Part shown: piece by piece, positions 49,030-60,704 of the stretch
Layout: each line of letters starts with the position of its first letter
How positions within the stretch are numbered: position 1 is the first letter of the stretch
Assembly: GCA_900708905.1 (NCBI GenBank)
Contig: CAADRB010000005.1
Location: 5,420,332-5,484,331, forward strand
Length of the DNA stretch: 64,000 nt
Direction of reading: 5' to 3'
DNA from: Hymenolepis diminuta
Taxonomy: Eukaryota > Platyhelminthes > Cestoda > Cyclophyllidea > Hymenolepididae
Program-made: the position numbers and the translations under genes
The notes under the pieces: generated by a model
Told to the model about the DNA's origin: nothing
Databases searched by the model: none
Seen by the model: the letters and a program-made list of their open reading frames with translations, nothing else

Positions 49030-49340
49030 CTATCTGTCATTTCTAAACGCGTCTATCGGTTCTCCCCTTTCTATGACAGTCCCATTTCATCAAAAGTATA
49101 CTGTACTTGTATCCTTGCTTAAATGACTCATAAAGACGGTCTCTGCATTTCCACACACGAATACAATACACACGCACAGACACACGCTTGTCGTACAGAG
49201 GTTCCCTCCCATCGCCTTTGCTCCTCATCTCCCTCACTCGTTTGAAACCTCACTGTGGCTTGATCACTGCATTTTGGCATCTTGGTGCTCTGCTATGTAG
49301 TTGTTGTTCCTCTTGCTAGCCCTTAGAATTTGCTACAACC
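49030..49340 (+). repeat. R1 LTR-like repeat, copy 4
   Basis: Aligns with the inverted copy at 12320-12650: ATGACAGTCCCATTTCATCAAAAGT-like start, ATGACTCATAAAGACGGTCT, TTTCCACACACG, CACACGCTTGTCGTACA, CCATCGCCTTTGCTC, GTGGCTTGATCACTGCATTT, GGTGCTCTGCTATGTAG and GTTGTTGTTCC. The TATA-like region is ACTCATAAAG, weaker than in copies 2 and 3. Confidence 0.65.
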
Positions 49341-49599
49341 TCTTTTCTCATGAGAAAAGTATTCAGAACAACAATGCCAAATATATAATGGCTTCATGGT
49401 CTTTTTTTAATGGGAAACTAAAAATTTGCCAGAGCCGAATTATTATCCTCTGTTATATGATTACGATAAATCAGTAATCATGGAGTTACCATGTAGGAAT
49501 ATAAAAACTGACCAAGGCGAATTTCGTTGGTTATATTGCATAATATTAATTCTTAATACCCACTGAAGGTGAGCATTAAAAGCCTCTTCGGTGAGGAAC

Positions 49600-49740
49600 T
49601 CTAATTTTGTCAGTCCTTTTATGGGCGAAACAACCAGTGCCATTTGCCATTCCACTCGCTGGATGTGTGGCGATGGGAATTGAATCCGCGACCTCTGACA
49701 TGGCAGACGCGTTTGGTGACCAATGCGCCACCGACGCATA
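49600..49740 (-). repeat. tRNA-derived SINE copy, clearest A and B boxes
   Basis: On the minus strand: GTCGGTGGCGCATTGGTCAC (A-box-like), GCGTCTGCCATGTCAGAGG (anticodon-arm-like hairpin TCTG...CAGA), GCGGATTCAATTCCC (B-box-like), then CATCCAGCGAGTGGAATGGC. The tail is missing or degraded. Confidence 0.7.
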
Positions 49741-49854
49741 GCATAAATGACCTTATTTACTAATCAAATTATTATCAAATTTAAGTAAAATATTATGTAT
49801 CACAACTCAGTTTTTAAATTTTACATTCACCAAAGAAAGCGTTTGAATCTCTGG

Positions 49855-49950
49855 ATAAAACAATCTTATTTGCTGATCTCGCATTGAATCATAGGCAACT
49901 ATTTTGGTTAGACATTTCATTTACAGTGTCTTAAGTTACTGACTCTTGAT
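49855..49950. repeat. R5 dispersed repeat, copy 2
   Basis: Second copy of the element at 17940-18040, same orientation, with the shared core TCTTATTTGCTGATCTCGCATT and TTAGACATTTCATTTACAG. Confidence 0.6.
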
Positions 49951-50279
49951 CTCTTGATCCCATAGCTTTCCAAAAAAATCATGTCAGCATAAACATATTT
50001 GAGTATCCAAGCAATTTTTATATTTGAATTTAGGAAATAAATTATGGATCAAGGATATAAAATTTATTCTTCTAATGCTTGCAATTTAATCTGAATTCCA
50101 TGGACAAAATTTAAATTTTGAACCTGCTGCCGATAAATCACTAATGATTTTACAATGTTAAAAATGTAGTAATTAAACGATATTTTCAATATTAAAAGGA
50201 GAGAAATGTATAATAAAATGTTAATTTTGACAAGAAAAAATGTTTAATAATTTGCATACTTTCATTTTCTCCATGACGG

Positions 50280-50610
50280 ATAGATACTTGTGGCTTTACA
50301 ACGCTACGATAGCCGATCAAGGGAATCCCGCGTGCGCTTGAACACTTTGACAGGTGCGGCCGTGTTGCTGCTCGCGTAGCGTGCAGGGGTCCTCCCAGCC
50401 AATCAGCGTAGTGTTGATTATATTCATGGTTTACAATGAACTCTCCTCACTCGATACCTTCTTTGTTCTTGCTACTTTGGACGTGGCCTAGCTACCGGAG
50501 TTCTCTGCAAGGGGCTGATTATACTTGTTAGCAGCTAGTTGGACTCTTAAGAGGATTATTAAGGTTTACCAAAAAAGGTTTATTTGTGTAGCATCCGCTA
50601 CGTACTGAAC
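50280..50610 (-). repeat. R2 repeat, third, older copy
   Basis: Same orientation as the 41-kb arm and clearly homologous but diverged: CGATCAAGGGAATC, GCTTGAACACTTTGACAGGTG, GTGCAGGGGTCCTCCCAGCC, ATACCTTCTTTGTTCTTGCT, ACTTTGGACGTGGCCTAGCT and the outer TTATTTGTGTAGCATCCGCT. The open frame seen in the other copies is broken here. Confidence 0.65.
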
Positions 50611-53600
50611 TTAATACATAATCATGAAATACATTTCCTATCAGTTTGGCATTAATGGATAAAGCACCTATATTTCTGGTTATCTGTCTATAAGATCTAC
50701 CACAAAATTAATCTTAAGTAGTATATTGTAATTTTTCGGTTAAAAAAGGTCCCCGTGCGATCACCACTACCATTTTAAAATAATCTTTGATAAGGTCAAA
50801 TTTCTGCCTTAGAGATTGTAAGAGGCCGATGAATTGTGATGGTACATACATATATATATATTGCTCACTTGGTTAATCTCAGCCACGAACTTGGGTGTCA
50901 AATAATGGAATTTGAACGTCAGGACTGGACACAGAGGCTTTCAAAACTAAAGCAAAATCCACTCTGCATAAATCACTTATCTGGATCTGCTTCCAAGTTT
51001 CTTACTTCATTGGACCAGTTTAACATCCCCCTTACCATAATATATTTTCCGAAATTAAGATTATTAGTAAATATTGTCAAAAGTAAATTAATATTATTTA
51101 TAATATTACGAAAAAGTTATTAAAAGAAAATTGTTAAAATATTGTTGAAGATTATACTGGATTTTTTAAATTTATCCTCCTTGACAGAACTGACAAGATC
51201 ATGCGTCCTATTTAATCATCGTCGACGAGAATTTTTTTCAAAAATTAAATTTTTGAACCAACAGCACTGAATTAAACATAATTTAACAGAAAGAGAATGA
51301 ACCCCTTCTCTACTTATATCACAAATCATTAGATGAACTTGTCTTGGAACCAACCTTCCAAAACGATCCCGGAAAATGAAATTCTAGAGACAAGGGGACA
51401 CTTACCGCAACCTTAAGTATGCAAAAGTCGTTATTTTAAGATTGAAATCACTCCATTTACCTTTCTTTTCCCCTCAGTATTTATTATTTTAAATTGATTG
51501 AAATTGCCAGTGTTCAGAAGTTTTATGCTGATTCATTTCATAAGTTATCAAGTTGAAAGAATATTCGACAAAATTGTCAGAATAGAGAATATCGTTTGTT
51601 TGACCGAGAAGGATTTCCTCATTACAATTTTCTTACCGTTTCATGATTCCGAGGCAGATACATAAGTTCATATCCTTACACTTGGGTTTATAATACCATA
51701 AAACATATTAAAATGCAGGAATAGTAAATAGAGCGAAATATACAGTTTGAGACTACAAATCTGTAATTTCGGCAACCGAATTTCATTGATCAAAACATAG
51801 TAATCCTGGAAAATTTATTCAAATTAAACAATCAGCCTTTTCTTCAACACTTTCATGAGCTAAATAACGTCGTAGATTTCCTTTGTTCCAACTTTCCCTT
51901 TTTCTTCCTCGCAATATCAAGTAGCCGGGACACAGTTTGAATAGAAATAACCACTTCATCCGTAACGCACGAATAGTCGGTGCTAAGAAATTAAAATTAC
52001 TGACGCAGTCCCTGTTCCATGAATTGCTGTCAATAATTGTATCGCATGTCGTTCTCTCGATCTTGAGTGAGTTATGCTAAGATGGCCTTTTCTATGAACT
52101 TTGCTTAATCTGATATCTTCGATGTCCCCCGGGGTGAATTCGGATGCCCATATTCATCTGAGCCTACTTATTGTATAATTTAAATTATGAACTTTTTGAA
52201 GAATCATCGAATAACTTAATTTCAAGGGAATTCTCTCCCAATTTGAAATCAGAAATCGGTGTTGTGCTGTGTTTACTGGGAAAAAATGTGTTCCGCCACC
52301 ATTGATCCATTGCAACTGGGTCATTCTACAACTCAGGGCCAAATTTTAACGCCGTTTTTTCTCCAAAATTGCCCTTTATGATCATGGAGACGCTAAACAA
52401 ACTAGAGCTTCGGAGACCTTATACTCAACAGTACCGGCTGATATTAACCAAAAAATTCTTTTAACACCATGAGAGAGGAAGAGAAATGATCTTGGGGACG
52501 TAATAGCGGAAGTATTTTGTGGAAAAATTTCACTACAGGCATGGCTCCAATTTTCATTCCATTATCCTTTCTCCAGCAGACAATTTCAGATTGAGAGTGG
52601 TACAAGACTTCGAATTTTGGTAGTAACATAATTTAAAGATTTTACACTCCTAGTATCATCCATACAGCAAGGATTCGACGTTGAATGAAATTCTTTCTCT
52701 TCCATATACAAAACTTACGTGATTAAAAAGCACTTAGATTAACACCAGAATTAGATAAACCGGACTTCAGGTAACTAACACTAATACCGAGGCCGCTGAA
52801 GAAACTACTCTTCACTTTAAAAACAAATGAAAATGAGGAATAACGGATTTAAAAGTCACAAAAAGGTCAACTCTGTATAGGGGTCAGGTAAACATCTGGC
52901 CTTAGAGATCATAATGCAGTCATCAATAAAAAAAGTTTGTAAAATTAACGAAACCGGGTCACTATGGTGATAATTAATAAGTCCTTTTTTAATTATATTT
53001 TTATTTAATGAATGTATCAAGAATACGAATTAGGCAGGAGATGTGCAGCTTTCGCATTTTTTACATCAGTGAGAAAGAGATCTTGGAGACATTATTACCT
53101 TTCATGCATTTTCAATTTCTCTTCCACACGTTTCATGTAATTTGTAGTTATTAGGACCGGTTTCAATGGAAAATTTTTTGCCCTAATTCGTAGAATAGCA
53201 CATCATTTGGACTAATCATATGAAAGCACACATCCGGCAGAGAAAAATTGCCAATTTCTATTCCGCAGGTCGTATTTCACGAGAAGAATTTATAAATTAA
53301 TTTGTGCTTCAAGGTCTTTTGTATGCTCTGAAAGGTTATATTAAATTTATTGTAGACGATTTCGCATATATGGATCTAAATTATTTAACTCGAATCTCTT
53401 TTCCAGCTGCTTGATTAGGAATATTTTGACTTTTCTTAGCCTCCTTAAATTGAGCATCGTTATTTGCATTAATTTCAAGCCTACTATTTTTTAAAAAGTA
53501 GTATGATTAATATACTTTGATCAGCACTGCATCTGACTCAGGAAAATTTAATTACTTCTCATATTGGAGCTCGAATACCTATCGTGGTATTAAGCGACGC

Positions 53601-53620
53601 GGAGTGACACTGAATTCGAC
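50611..53620. other. Intergenic, no supported gene
   Basis: A 95-codon plus-strand ORF at 50836-51123 contains an acceptor-like site and HELGCQIMEFERQDWTQRLS, then FLTSLDQFNIP; it is a weak candidate for a decayed relative of the helical family. Two minus-strand ORFs near 52154-52629 look like chance. The rest is AT-rich non-coding sequence. Confidence 0.35.
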
Positions 53621-53621
53621 T

Positions 53622-53838
53622 CCTGATAGGGCACTAAACTGATTTATAAAAACGTTTTCCAATACTCATGTAGGGGAGATAAGAATGTCGGATTTTACTA
53701 CCTTATTACTAAGTTGACTTAATGGGCGATAGATAAATAGGTAGATACTCATTCATTGAGCGTCCACTTATGGGAATCAATCTCATGAACTCAGACTTCG
53801 AAGAAGACAATGTTAACTGCTACGCCACTGGCACACAT
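53622..53838 (-). repeat. tRNA-derived SINE copy
   Basis: Minus strand: CAGTGGCGTAGCAGTTAACA, AGTCTGAGTTCATGAGATTG, ATTCCCATAAGTGGACGCTC, and the tail CATGAGTATTGGAAAACGTT. Head-to-tail order and length match the family. Confidence 0.55.
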
Positions 53839-54027
53839 AATGAATTGCTCCATCTAAATTAGTGAGATAAAATAAAAGTTCAACGGTCATTACTATTAGT
53901 AGCCATTCATTGGCCTGATCCAAGATGACCTTAGTTTTAATGTTCGCAATTCGTTGACCCGATAAATAAAACGAGTTAAGCTTTTATGCTTTCAATTGAA
54001 TAAAATATTAGCTAGTGTGAAGACGTA

Positions 54028-54808
54028 ATGGAGCCCTTTATTCAAGATGGTCAATATATTTCCTCCTATTACCATCCCTTAGGTCTTCAAAATTATATAG
54101 AGAAGTAAGAATTTACTAATAACCTACAATTATTGCATTCTTTAATTATTCTAGATTGGGAGATTTTGTGGTTGCATTAAAAGAAGCTGACGAAAATATT
54201 AGACAATTTGAAGAAATATGTCTTCATGTTTCTCAAGCATTTTTGGAAACCGAGATAGGACAACTGGAATATCATTGCTGGGAGAGCGCATTCCTTCTAG
54301 ATTACGATGAGGAACTCGGATTGTTAGCACCATACAGCCAACAAGCGCAATGGGCTTTAGACACCTTGTCATTTCTTAGCACAATCTACTTCCATTGCGA
54401 AGACTATTCTGTGGAAAACAGCCTCTGCGGAGAGATGTAAGTCCAAATCTACTTGTTGTCTTATTAATTAATCTAAGTGGTAGGAAAACGAGACTATCTA
54501 TAAGCAATTTGTGCCAAGCGCTGGAAGCTTTTCATGAAGCTGCGGTCAACTTCAAGGATTTAATGTTCAATGACTTGAAATATACAATATCAGATGAATT
54601 GTGGTCCGATATTATGAAAAAATATCCGCACACCGATTGTTTCTTGGAAGGTTTTCAACCAGGAGTGGAATATACTATTTTTGTCTACTTCAAGTACAGA
54701 TTTCTAATCCCAGATCAACTGGAAGTTACCGGTGAACCCTGTCAACAAATGGAAGATTCATCGTCAGTTTCAGAGTCTTCAATGAGCGAATATGTAGAAT
54801 CAGAATAA
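54028..54808 (+). CDS. Novel helical acidic-tail family, member B
   Basis: Exons 54028-54104 (MEPFIQDGQYISSYYHPLGL), 54155-54436 and 54478-54808; introns 50 and 41 nt, both phase 2; 229 aa. Exon 2: LGDFVVALKEADENIRQFEE, HCWESAFLLDYDEELGLLA, PYSQQAQWALDTLSFL. Exon 3: GRKTRLSISNLCQALEAFHE, LMFNDLKY, DCFLEGFQPGVEYTIFVYFK and YRFLIPDQLEV, then a Ser/Glu tail ending EYVESE. It matches member C block by block (LLDYENDIKLLAPYS; GKKMRQAVENVPKALENFY; FFQYKRFIRSKLQL). No recognised domain, signal peptide or membrane span. The polyadenylation hexamer AATAAA (54804-54809) overlaps the stop codon, with ATTAAA 25 bp further on. Confidence 0.75.
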
Positions 54809-55969
54809 AACTTTTATATTATATTTTTGTAATTATTAAATGGCTGTGTAACAATATTCCCATTGTTTCCTTCTATTAATGAATATTACGTCGGGTTATG
54901 GACTTGGGAAAATCGATAATCTACAGTATAGTTAAATAATTAAATCGATAGAATAAATTTAAAAAAAGTTATATAAATTGATAGAAATAGTATTTTGGAG
55001 CTCAAACAGTGATACATTAAAGGGTGTTCAGAGTACCATGTCCCTATTGATGGCAGGCTTATCGAATAGGTGAATAGAATTACTTCATCAAAGACGAGGA
55101 CTAAATCTATGGGCAGGGCTTTAGAGAAGAAATGATGTGATTGTTTTAGGGCTCTTGCAATGTCATTTATTATCCGAATTTGGTGAAAGCACCTTCAAAC
55201 CGATGTCGTACGTGTGTCTGGTGAGAATTGGGCAAAATGTATCCAAGAAAAAAATAATATTCACCTCCTTATCGAACCTCAAGCACAAAAGAACGGTGTA
55301 CGAAAGAGAAATAATGTGGTGTCATCGACTCTTTTCAAATGAAAACGCCATAAGAAGGCATTGTGAATCGATCGCCATCAGCTCGAAGAGGAGCTGTCAA
55401 CTAGTGGAGCCGCGAAATCGCGTAAAATCTTGTCATCCGATCTTTTCGAATGCAGAATAAGATTAGGCAAAAGATATTACGAATTTGATAGTAAATACTA
55501 TATTTTTGTTTATTAAAATTAAGGACACCCCTCCTAATTCACTACGCTCGACTCATTTCAACGCGATATCTCATATGACAGTGAGTGAGCACATCTACTC
55601 TTACGTAAACCCAAGATATTATACTTATGAATCCATGACTTTCATAATATTAATTAAAGGTAGCAATGATATAAAATCGAATTAAATGGCAATTTTACTA
55701 CTTCCGAGTAATTTTAGAATATTAGTACTCCTCGTTGATAAAAAGTCCACATATTATGTGGACTTACGTAACCTTTGGGTTTTAATATTGCTTGACTGTA
55801 CTCAAACGACCTTTGTAACTATGTGGCCACGTACTTCAATCGTAAACGCGTGAACTCTAAGAGTTTGGAAAACCGAATGATTAAATTAGAACCCGACGGA
55901 TCTTCATCTTAAATTTTCTCAAAATAATGGCCATAAGTCTACTAACCCTTGAGATAACTTAGATCATAT
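54809..55969. other. Intergenic, no supported gene
   Basis: Contains the 3' flank of member B. A 107-codon plus-strand ORF at 55137-55460 is open but has no recognisable motif and no clear splice context. Confidence 0.4.
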
Positions 55970-56085
55970 GAGTTATACAATGGGCTGCGTAGTATTCAAG
56001 TTCTAGTCCATTGAAAAGGGAGCTCTTCGAGGCCTCATAATAAATATTTCGGTATTTTGACACTCGTTTTCAGCTTTGATTTAGT
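55970..56085. repeat. R4 dispersed repeat, copy 2
   Basis: Second copy of the 39905-40020 element in the same orientation. No R1 copy is evident next to it, unlike at 40 kb. Confidence 0.5.
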
Positions 56086-56864
56086 TCTAAGGTGTACGGA
56101 TAGATTTTCTCTTTATTTCTCCCAGTATTTGGAATAAATGTAAAAAAGGAGTGATTGCTTGAACACTCTCATCTCATCATGTTAATTGTATTCAACATGA
56201 AAATCTTTAGATCAAGAGGACCCATGAGTGCTCGAGTAGTAGGTAGTGCGTCTGCTGAAATTTTCTCAAAATTATTCTTTGAACCATGTGTTAATTTAAA
56301 TCGTTTCGGTTCAAAATGATTTTTTTTACGTCTTTATGCCCTATTTAAATAAGGCGAAACCGCGGTTGTACGATGCTGATAATGAATTTTCCTCTCTTCT
56401 CTCCCAATGACTCAGATTTTGCCCGAGTGATCCCACACGAGTCGATTTTAAGACGGATGGTGCAAATGCTTGACATATGCACTCTCTCCACCATTCTCCG
56501 TGTTTGTGATCGTCCTTCTTCTTTCTACTGAATTTTGTCTACTCTCTCCAAAACTTTCTCGAATTTTAATTATTGTCGTTCGTACCTTCTTGCGTACTCT
56601 CAAAGGTAGAAAGAACATTAATTAAACCAACATAAAATTCACTGAACTGTTAACACAATTAATAGAGCTGTGGTACAACTTTTAGTAATAATTGTCAGGT
56701 TAAAGGTCACATCTGTTCACTGAGAAGGATCTTTAGGTACGCCATATACGAAATACTTAATTAGTTAGTCGGAAATTTTTACTATGGAGGAAAATTAATC
56801 ATATACGATGAAATTATTTAAAATCATCCGGTTTTTTCAATCTTAAACTAAAGTATTTAACATT
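56086..56864. other. Non-coding stretch
   Basis: No ORF, repeat or RNA gene could be supported here. Confidence 0.4.
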
Positions 56865-57637
56865 CTAAGAGCAATCAGTCCATGGAACGTTGATATTTTT
56901 GACGAGATTGTGCTCAGGAATATGTGCGACAGCTATAAAATTTGACATTTGGGATGTGAAGTAATGAACTGCCTTTGAAGTGGACGTAGTGTAACTGGAA
57001 TTCAAAATTAAATGAGGCAGGACTTTGTTGATGTTCTTGACTCTATTCGCAACATTTTTTCGATTCCTTCTACATACCGAGCATCGCTGTTGCACTCTGT
57101 CAGTCGTTTTCTTCATATTATAAAAAGGCAAATTTTTGTCTTATTGTGTATTACAACAATATCTAAACTGTAATTATAGTTTGAGTATATTCATTGAAGT
57201 TTCTGGTAATAATTTTTACAAATCTTGAAAATTATCATCTGAACTTGGTGTCCTTAGCCAAGGTAAACGAGTAAAAATTTTGTCGACGACGTACTCGTTG
57301 ACATATGTCTGACAGAAAGCTGACATAACAAAAAGGTCATAGCTGCAGTGCACGTATTTTGTCTTAATGTGACCAATCCCCGCAGATCGGTTCCAAGTCG
57401 TCCACCTGATAGCTTGACCGTTATTTGGGACAAAAACAATTGTCTGTATCGCTGTGTTTTGATCTCTAGACATGGATGAAAGGAATCGGCTTGTATTCCT
57501 ATATAATGCCTTAGATTAACCGTGTTTCCTCTCGAAGTCAAGCAATATTTGGTGGACGGAAATATCACAGCACCAGAACCAGATCTCTGAGTAGAACTGG
57601 AATATTGGAAAGGAGATACTTTACAAAAAGATTTCAT
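56865..57637 (-). other. Cluster of coding-like minus-strand ORFs, unrecognised
   Basis: Three minus-strand frames follow each other. 57637-57254 starts MKSFCKVSPFQYSSSTQ. 57473-57216 starts MSRDQNTAIQTIVFVPNNG, with TWNRSAGIGHIKTKYVHCSY and YVVDKIFTRLPWLRTP. 57131-56865 has QQRCSVCRRNRKNVANR, a Cys-x2-Cys pair in a basic stretch. The first two overlap, so only one can be right along most of its length; the second has the more protein-like composition. They may be exons or a decayed element. No domain recognised. Confidence 0.25.
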
Positions 57638-59171
57638 TTACTTAACAGAAAATAATCAGCCTATATTTGGATTTTAGGTGTACTTTTTCAGATGCTAAAC
57701 ATGGAGAAAACTGGATAAAGTGAAGTGAGACATTGTCTTGAAAGGTACAGAATTCCAGTTATCACTACTCTCTGTATATCCTAAGGACTTTAATTGGATA
57801 GTTCTCATGAATACAGAGTTCTAGAAGGTTACCCATTCGAATTTATACGACTCTCCTCAATCGCTGTATTAAGAATTTAGAAAACTTGTGCTATTGAAAG
57901 AAAAACGAATCCGAGTCTTTGTTTTTAATATTCTTCAATTTTGTGAAAATGGTTTAGCAAACCCTCATCATAAACGTATAAAATTTTCTAGAGTTCATAA
58001 CAAGTGGACTTTTCATAGAAAGTCCATATTCAAGCAGGACCTTTTAATGGCTGCAAATTAGAAATAACTTTTTACTGCAAACGTAAACCATCGTTGTGGT
58101 TATCAATCTATCTCATCAGTCACATTCCGTGTTTTATCTTTCCAGATGGCGCAAAATCTCGGGGCTGCTATGAGAGAGGAAATGACAGCACAAGTGTACA
58201 TGGAGCTATTCTAAACGAAATTGAAGTTAACTTTTAAGTTGAGTAGATGACAGTTTAGGTAGCTCAACAAGAACTAAGGTAGCCGGTTTGTAGAGACAAG
58301 GATCAATATTTGTATGAGTCAGACTACAACAGATGGCTGGCAATAGACAACCATTCTTCTAACTCAGAACGTCAATAATTGAAACCTGATCGCAGTTAAC
58401 TATAGAACAGTGACAGAAATTCAGGAGAGATTGAAAGAGATCTAAGTGTCTGCACAGAGCGTATGAAAATCAACGTAGACACGAAAATCGGAAAACGATG
58501 TGCGGGTGTGATTTGAACCTAGTCGGGGACATTTGCCCGAATTTAAAATATTTGCGTGAGCATTTGATAGAAAAACGATCCTTCATGAAAAGTTAATGAT
58601 TTCTTTGAGAACCGTGTGGAGAGTAATCTATTTATCTACCATTAGGAAAGGAGAAGTGGGAGAAAATCTTTTTTGTCATATTATTGATTGAAAGTATTTT
58701 CAAATTTGTTAATTTAAGTAGACTCCATTTTCTAGTATAAACTAAAAGTCTCCCAAAAGGTCTCAGCGTCTCACTGGAGTACGAATTAATAGTTCGACGG
58801 CAACTGTCTAAAAGTAGGATTTTCCGAAGGAAAGTATATCTTAAATTTTTACATAACTTCAATTGGTAAAGTAATTTAATGACGACTAGTTATTAATTAA
58901 ATGGAGAGAAATCACGATAGAAACGTATTAAATACATTTAACCGTTGTCGTGGTGTATATTGTTAATGAAAGGGATTAGGATTTCCGTAAAACAACACTC
59001 CACAACACCGCTCCTGAAGGACATTGGGAAGCACATCCTTAGAAGGATCTGAGAAAAAAGTGGTTCAAGTAATATTAATTTAATGGGTTTCAGTTGCTCC
59101 TATAAATAGACACTTTATATTCTACATCCTGTGTAGTCATTTACTATATATAATAAAAGTAATAACTTCCA
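57638..59171. other. Non-coding stretch
   Basis: No exon is supported. The minus-strand ORF at 58632-58862 is short and AT-biased. Confidence 0.4.
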
Positions 59172-59350
59172 AGCCCCTTTAAAAAACCGTTTTCGAACTC
59201 TCAGTTGGGTAGAGAGTGGCAACATGGAGTCTTCTTGGTGGGAGAATCGAATTCGACCGCCACTGTATTAGCCAGACTTAACCAGTGCAGCTGGTCATTC
59301 CACTCACTTAGTGTGCCCCGAATCGGAGACCACTGATATGGTAGATTATT
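59172..59350 (-). repeat. tRNA-derived SINE copy
   Basis: Minus strand: CCATATCAGTGGTCTCCGAT, ACACTAAGTGAGTGGAATGA, CCAGCTGCACTGG, GGTCGAATTCGATTCTCCCA, CTCTACCCAACTGAGAGTTC and GAAAACGGTTTTTTAAAGGG. Same block order as 12838-13070; the first part of the head is truncated. Confidence 0.65.
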
Positions 59351-59884
59351 TCTAAAAATATTGAATAGATTAAATTAATAAATATAATCTTTGTTGTTTT
59401 GAAAGTCCCCCTATCCTGAATCAATAGACTAGTTCCTTTGACAAAAATATTGCTGAGGAGATTGTCGAAACATCGCCGTGGAAATCTATTAATTATATCA
59501 CATTTTTCCTTCCATTAGATGTATTTCAATGAGTTTGTGGAGAATGGGATCATGAAAATGAAGCAGACTGCAGACTTTAATACAGTTTTAATTCACTGAA
59601 TTTTAAACTAAACTTTAATTAAGCCGGAAAAGTTATATTATTTTTATACAACAGTATTATTTGTCGATTTGGAGATAAATATTGCCTGTGATAGAGAATT
59701 CTAGGAAGTTATTGCATTGTGAAAGCGGAAATTTAAAAATCACCTCACTTCGATTTATGGCGGCGGAATCGATTGACCCCAAATATGTTTGAAATTATTA
59801 ATATTTAGTATCAGTTGATCTCATTTCATTACTGTTTGTATTAGCGACTAGACACATAGGTCACAACAATTCGCTGCTATAAAA

Positions 59885-60659
59885 ATGGCAAATAGTGAAA
59901 ATCTAGAGAGTATTTCTTCGAGCTTTGCAACGATACTGAACAAGTAAACTCGCTTCAACCATTCTAATATCCCTCCATGCTAGAACCGAAGAGTTCATCA
60001 ACTTTCTTAAGGAAATTAATCGAAATATAAGTGCCTTTGAATTTGATTGTCATCAAGCTGCTCAACTGTTTTGGTGGGAGGTAAATGAGATTCATATGCA
60101 GATATGCGGTTTTCTACTTGATTATGAAAATGACATCAAACTGTTAGCACCCTACAGCCCTTTCGTAGCTTGTGCTTTGGAAGTCTTACCACTCATACGC
60201 GCCGAAGGTTTGCCTACAATGCATTACGCCGGTATATACAATCGTTATAATGAAAGGTGAGAGCTTGGTACCATTTAAATGCACTTCACTTTTAGAGGAA
60301 AGAAAATGCGACAGGCTGTAGAGAACGTTCCAAAGGCGTTAGAGAACTTCTATGCTGCTATAGGTGGTCTGCCGGATGTGATATTGAATGACGAAGAGTG
60401 CGAAAATCCTGACGAAGCGTTGAATGTATATGAAGAAACGTATAGAAATTGTCTCTTATTCATCCAACCTCCTCCTTCTGGGATTGAGACTGCGCTATCA
60501 ATCTTCTTTCAATACAAACGCTTTATACGCAGCAAACTACAGTTGCCTCTTGAAGAGAATGACTCCAATGACACCGTATCCATAGGATCGGTTTATATTG
60601 TTAATTCTGATCCAATATCTGATACTCTAAGTAATGAATCAGAATTCGATATTATTTAA
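59885..60659 (+). CDS. Novel helical acidic-tail family, member C
   Basis: Exons 59885-59943 (MANSENLESISSSFATILN), 59984-60256 and 60296-60659; introns 40 and 39 nt, both phase 2; 231 aa. Exon 2: EEFINFLKEINRNISAFEF, DCHQAAQLFWWEVNEIHMQI, LLDYENDIKLLAPYSPFVA, CALEVLPLI. Exon 3: GKKMRQAVENVPKALENFY, LPDVILNDEECENPDEALN, VYEETYRNCLLF, FFQYKRFIRSKLQL, then an acidic Ser/Asp/Glu tail (NESEFDII). The closest sister by motif is member A (FEFDCHQ, I-MND/ILND, YEETYRNC versus YKEKYTNC). Clear start, clean splice sites, an intact frame and AATAAA 40 bp after the stop argue for an active gene. Function unknown. Confidence 0.8.
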
Positions 60660-60698
60660 ATACTTTTGTCAAATGTGTATGGTTAATCTTTCGGGGCA

Positions 60699-60704
60699 AA
60701 TAAA
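60699..60704 (+). terminator. Polyadenylation hexamer of member C
   Basis: AATAAA lies 40 bp after the stop codon, a normal distance for a cleavage signal. Confidence 0.6.

Noticed and set aside
49461..49739. 92-codon minus-strand ORF
   Set aside because: Most of it translates the tRNA-derived SINE at 49600-49740.
49600..49740. A genuine tRNA gene
   Set aside because: The A/B-box-like blocks are present, but the acceptor stem and anticodon loop are not convincing and the same head recurs with a shared SINE body and tail.
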